Below, one piece after another: positions 30,180 through 31,423 of a stretch of DNA of 31,423 nucleotides. How positions within the stretch are numbered: the first letter of the stretch is position 1; every line of letters begins with the position of its first letter. Origin of the DNA: CAZNYG01 sp964577205 (GTDB lineage: Bacteria; Elusimicrobiota; Endomicrobiia; Endomicrobiales; CAIRNS01); contig CAZNYG010000018.1 in assembly GCA_964577205.1 (NCBI GenBank), positions 1-31,423 on the forward strand, given 5' to 3'. The translations under genes were made by a program, and so were the position numbers. The notes beneath the pieces are model-generated. The model was not told where the DNA came from. It searched no databases and worked only from the letters and a program-made list of their open reading frames with translations.

Positions 30180-31423
30180 TCATTGCCCTGGCTCATTTTT
30201 GCTGGATGCCTTTGCCGGCATGGAAGGCCCTTTAAGCATGCTGGAAAAAGCAGCGAGGAATTCCCTGAGGAAAACACAGGCCCCGCGCGGCATGGCCTGT
30301 TTTCTGAAACGTATACCCGGGACGTCTCCCCTGAGGAACTCGATCCTGTCTTCGTATTCGCGGGCAAGCCGCAGGACAACATCGGGAGGCACACTGACGT
30401 CCCCGGGGAAAAATAGGATGATGCCGCCGTCTTCCTCCGCGACGCGGGCGATGCGCAGCCGCTCGGCCGCGAAACGCAGTTCCGTGACAAGAAGCAGGTT
30501 AACGACCGGAGGCGGCAGCCGTCCGAAACGGTCTTCCAGCTCCTCACGGATGCGCCGCAGGTCCGCCAGCGAAGAAGACTCCGCAAGCCTGCGGTAGAAG
30601 ATGATGCGAAGGTCTTCGGAAGCTATGTATTCGGTAGGGATGAAGGCCGCGATATCGAGATCCATCGACGTATGGAACCTTTCGGCCGCGGCCGGTTTTC
30701 CTCTCAACCCCCGGCTGGCCTCTTCGATAAGCCGGCTGTAGAGCTCGAAGCCGATCTCCTTGACGAACCCGTGCTGTTCCCCGCTCAGGATGTTGCCGGC
30801 GCCGCGGATCTCCAGGTCGCGCAGAGCGAGGCGGAAACCGGCGCCGAGCTCGTCGAACTCCTTCAGGGCCTCCAGCCGCTTGCGCGAATCGTCCGTCAGC
30901 AGTTCCGGCGTATAGAACAGATAGCAGTAGGCTTTCTGTTTTTCACGGCCGATCCTGCCGCGCAGCTGGTAGAGCTGGGCAAGCCCGAAATGCTCGGCTT
31001 CCTCCACGATCATCGTATTGACGGAAGGAATGTCCAGGCCCGACTCGATGATCGTCGTGGCGATAAGGACATCCACCTCCCTGTGATGGAACTTCCACAT
31101 CGTCCTCTCGATCTCATGAGCGGGCATCTGTCCGTGAATGACCCCCCACCGGACGTCCGGGACCAGGGATCGCAGGTAATGAGCCCTTCCGTAAATGGTC
31201 TCGACACGGTTATGAACGTAGTAGACCTGGCCGTTCCGGGACAGTTCGGCCTGGATTATCCGCCTGACCGCGGATTCGTCGAAAGGGCTCAGATGGGTCT
31301 CTATGGGAAGGCGGCCGCAAGGAGGCGTCTCTATCACCGAAAGGTCGCGCAGGCCGGAAAGCGACAGGGACAGCGTCCTGGGAATGGGCGTTGCGCTCAG
31401 GGAGAGCGAGTCTATGCTGGTCC
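30180..31423 (-). CDS. mfd: Transcription-repair coupling factor Mfd, C-terminal part
   Basis: The gene enters from the right edge; its 5' two thirds are outside the window. The visible 413 residues begin within the translocase (SLSATPIPRTL, motif III) and show LSGLRDLSVIETPP, the TRG motif region (VYYVHNRVETI, HGQMPAHEIERTMWKF, IIESGLDIPSVNTMIVE, LRGRIGREKQKAYCYL), then the C-terminal TRCF domain (DLDIAAFIPTEYI, RRIREELEDRFG). Mfd removes RNA polymerase stalled at lesions and recruits UvrA. The frame is open through 31423; the first in-frame GTG at 31337 is internal, not a start. The C-terminus is Pro/Ser/Lys-rich. No terminator is obvious before the next promoter. Confidence 0.96.
   Translation of the reverse strand, partial: TSIDSLSLSATPIPRTLSLSLSGLRDLSVIETPPCGRLPIETHLSPFDESAVRRIIQAELSRNGQVYYVHNRVETIYGRAHYLRSLVPDVRWGVIHGQMPAHEIERTMWKFHHREVDVLIATTIIESGLDIPSVNTMIVEEAEHFGLAQLYQLRGRIGREKQKAYCYLFYTPELLTDDSRKRLEALKEFDELGAGFRLALRDLEIRGAGNILSGEQHGFVKEIGFELYSRLIEEASRGLRGKPAAAERFHTSMDLDIAAFIPTEYIASEDLRIIFYRRLAESSSLADLRRIREELEDRFGRLPPPVVNLLLVTELRFAAERLRIARVAEEDGGIILFFPGDVSVPPDVVLRLAREYEDRIEFLRGDVPGIRFRKQAMPRGACVFLREFLAAFSSMLKGPSMPAKASSKNEPGQ

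Noticed and set aside
31335..31337. GTG as the start of a 385-residue gene
   Set aside because: The frame continues upstream to the window edge with mfd motif SATPIPRTL, so the GTG is an internal Val codon.

Overview
The window is a compact, GC-rich bacterial chromosome segment. Nearly every gene is on the minus strand; the exceptions are a partial tRNA at the left edge and one secreted-protein gene (9167-10513). The cell appears to have a diderm (Gram-negative type) envelope: there is a SurA-like chaperone, a lipoprotein PPIase, a TPR protein with an outer-membrane-lipoprotein-carrier-like tail, and many signal peptides. The order ispE-spoVG-tRNA-Gln-glmU-prs-rplY-pth resembles the Bacillus spoVG-gcaD-prs-ctc-spoVC order and deltaproteobacterial ispE/prs/rplY/pth clusters. 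MetVF-type methylene-THF reductase and a PD-(D/E)XK/XPD-like helicase suggest an anaerobic or uncultivated lineage. I cannot assign a phylum from sequence alone. A 10-N gap at 10940-10949 shows that this is a scaffolded draft, probably metagenomic.

Layout, left to right. 1-78: 3' half of a tRNA-Met(CAT) and its terminator. 172-3152: an acyltransferase/acyl-ACP synthetase translationally coupled to an HD hydrolase. 3284-5332: phosphoglucose isomerase with its own promoter, a structured 3' region and a terminator. 5345-8506: nuclease-helicase and CvpA-like protein. 8535-9158: a small secreted protein divergent from a transglutaminase/TPR gene, with two facing sigma70-like promoters. 10610-14006: four PilZ genes in about 3.4 kb, interspersed with gpmA and ugpQ. 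14080-17653: envelope-lipid genes (dgkA, dedA, uppP), a minimal MerR regulator and a DUF1646 transporter. 17695-22637: metF, metV, pth, rplY, prs and glmU. 22841-26753: tRNA-Gln, spoVG, ispE, a TPR protein and rimI. 26895-31423: pdxA, two parvulin PPIases and the C-terminal third of mfd.

Themes. Undecaprenyl-phosphate supply (uppP, a DedA protein, a DgkA-type kinase) lies next to cell-wall precursor synthesis (glmU, ispE). Central carbon genes (pgi, gpmA), PRPP and folate C1 genes, translation maintenance genes (pth, L25, rimI) and periplasmic folding genes complete the segment.

The most unusual signal is not a gene. At least four intergenic spacers (5194-5292, 7775-7889, 22728-22792, 26794-26910) carry the same architecture: two inverted arms, each a gapless tandem run of 3-5 degenerate 7-mers or 8-mers, around a 29-54 bp spacer. 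A fifth spacer (17663-17690) has a single such arm. One element lies wholly in the predicted pgi leader RNA, and another supplies the last codons and stop codon of pdxA. Other oddities are a GlmU that appears to have lost its acetyltransferase core by internal deletion, an Aas-like acyltransferase whose HX4D histidine is threonine, a predicted leaderless promoter/gene pair, and a perfect palindrome abutting tRNA-Gln.
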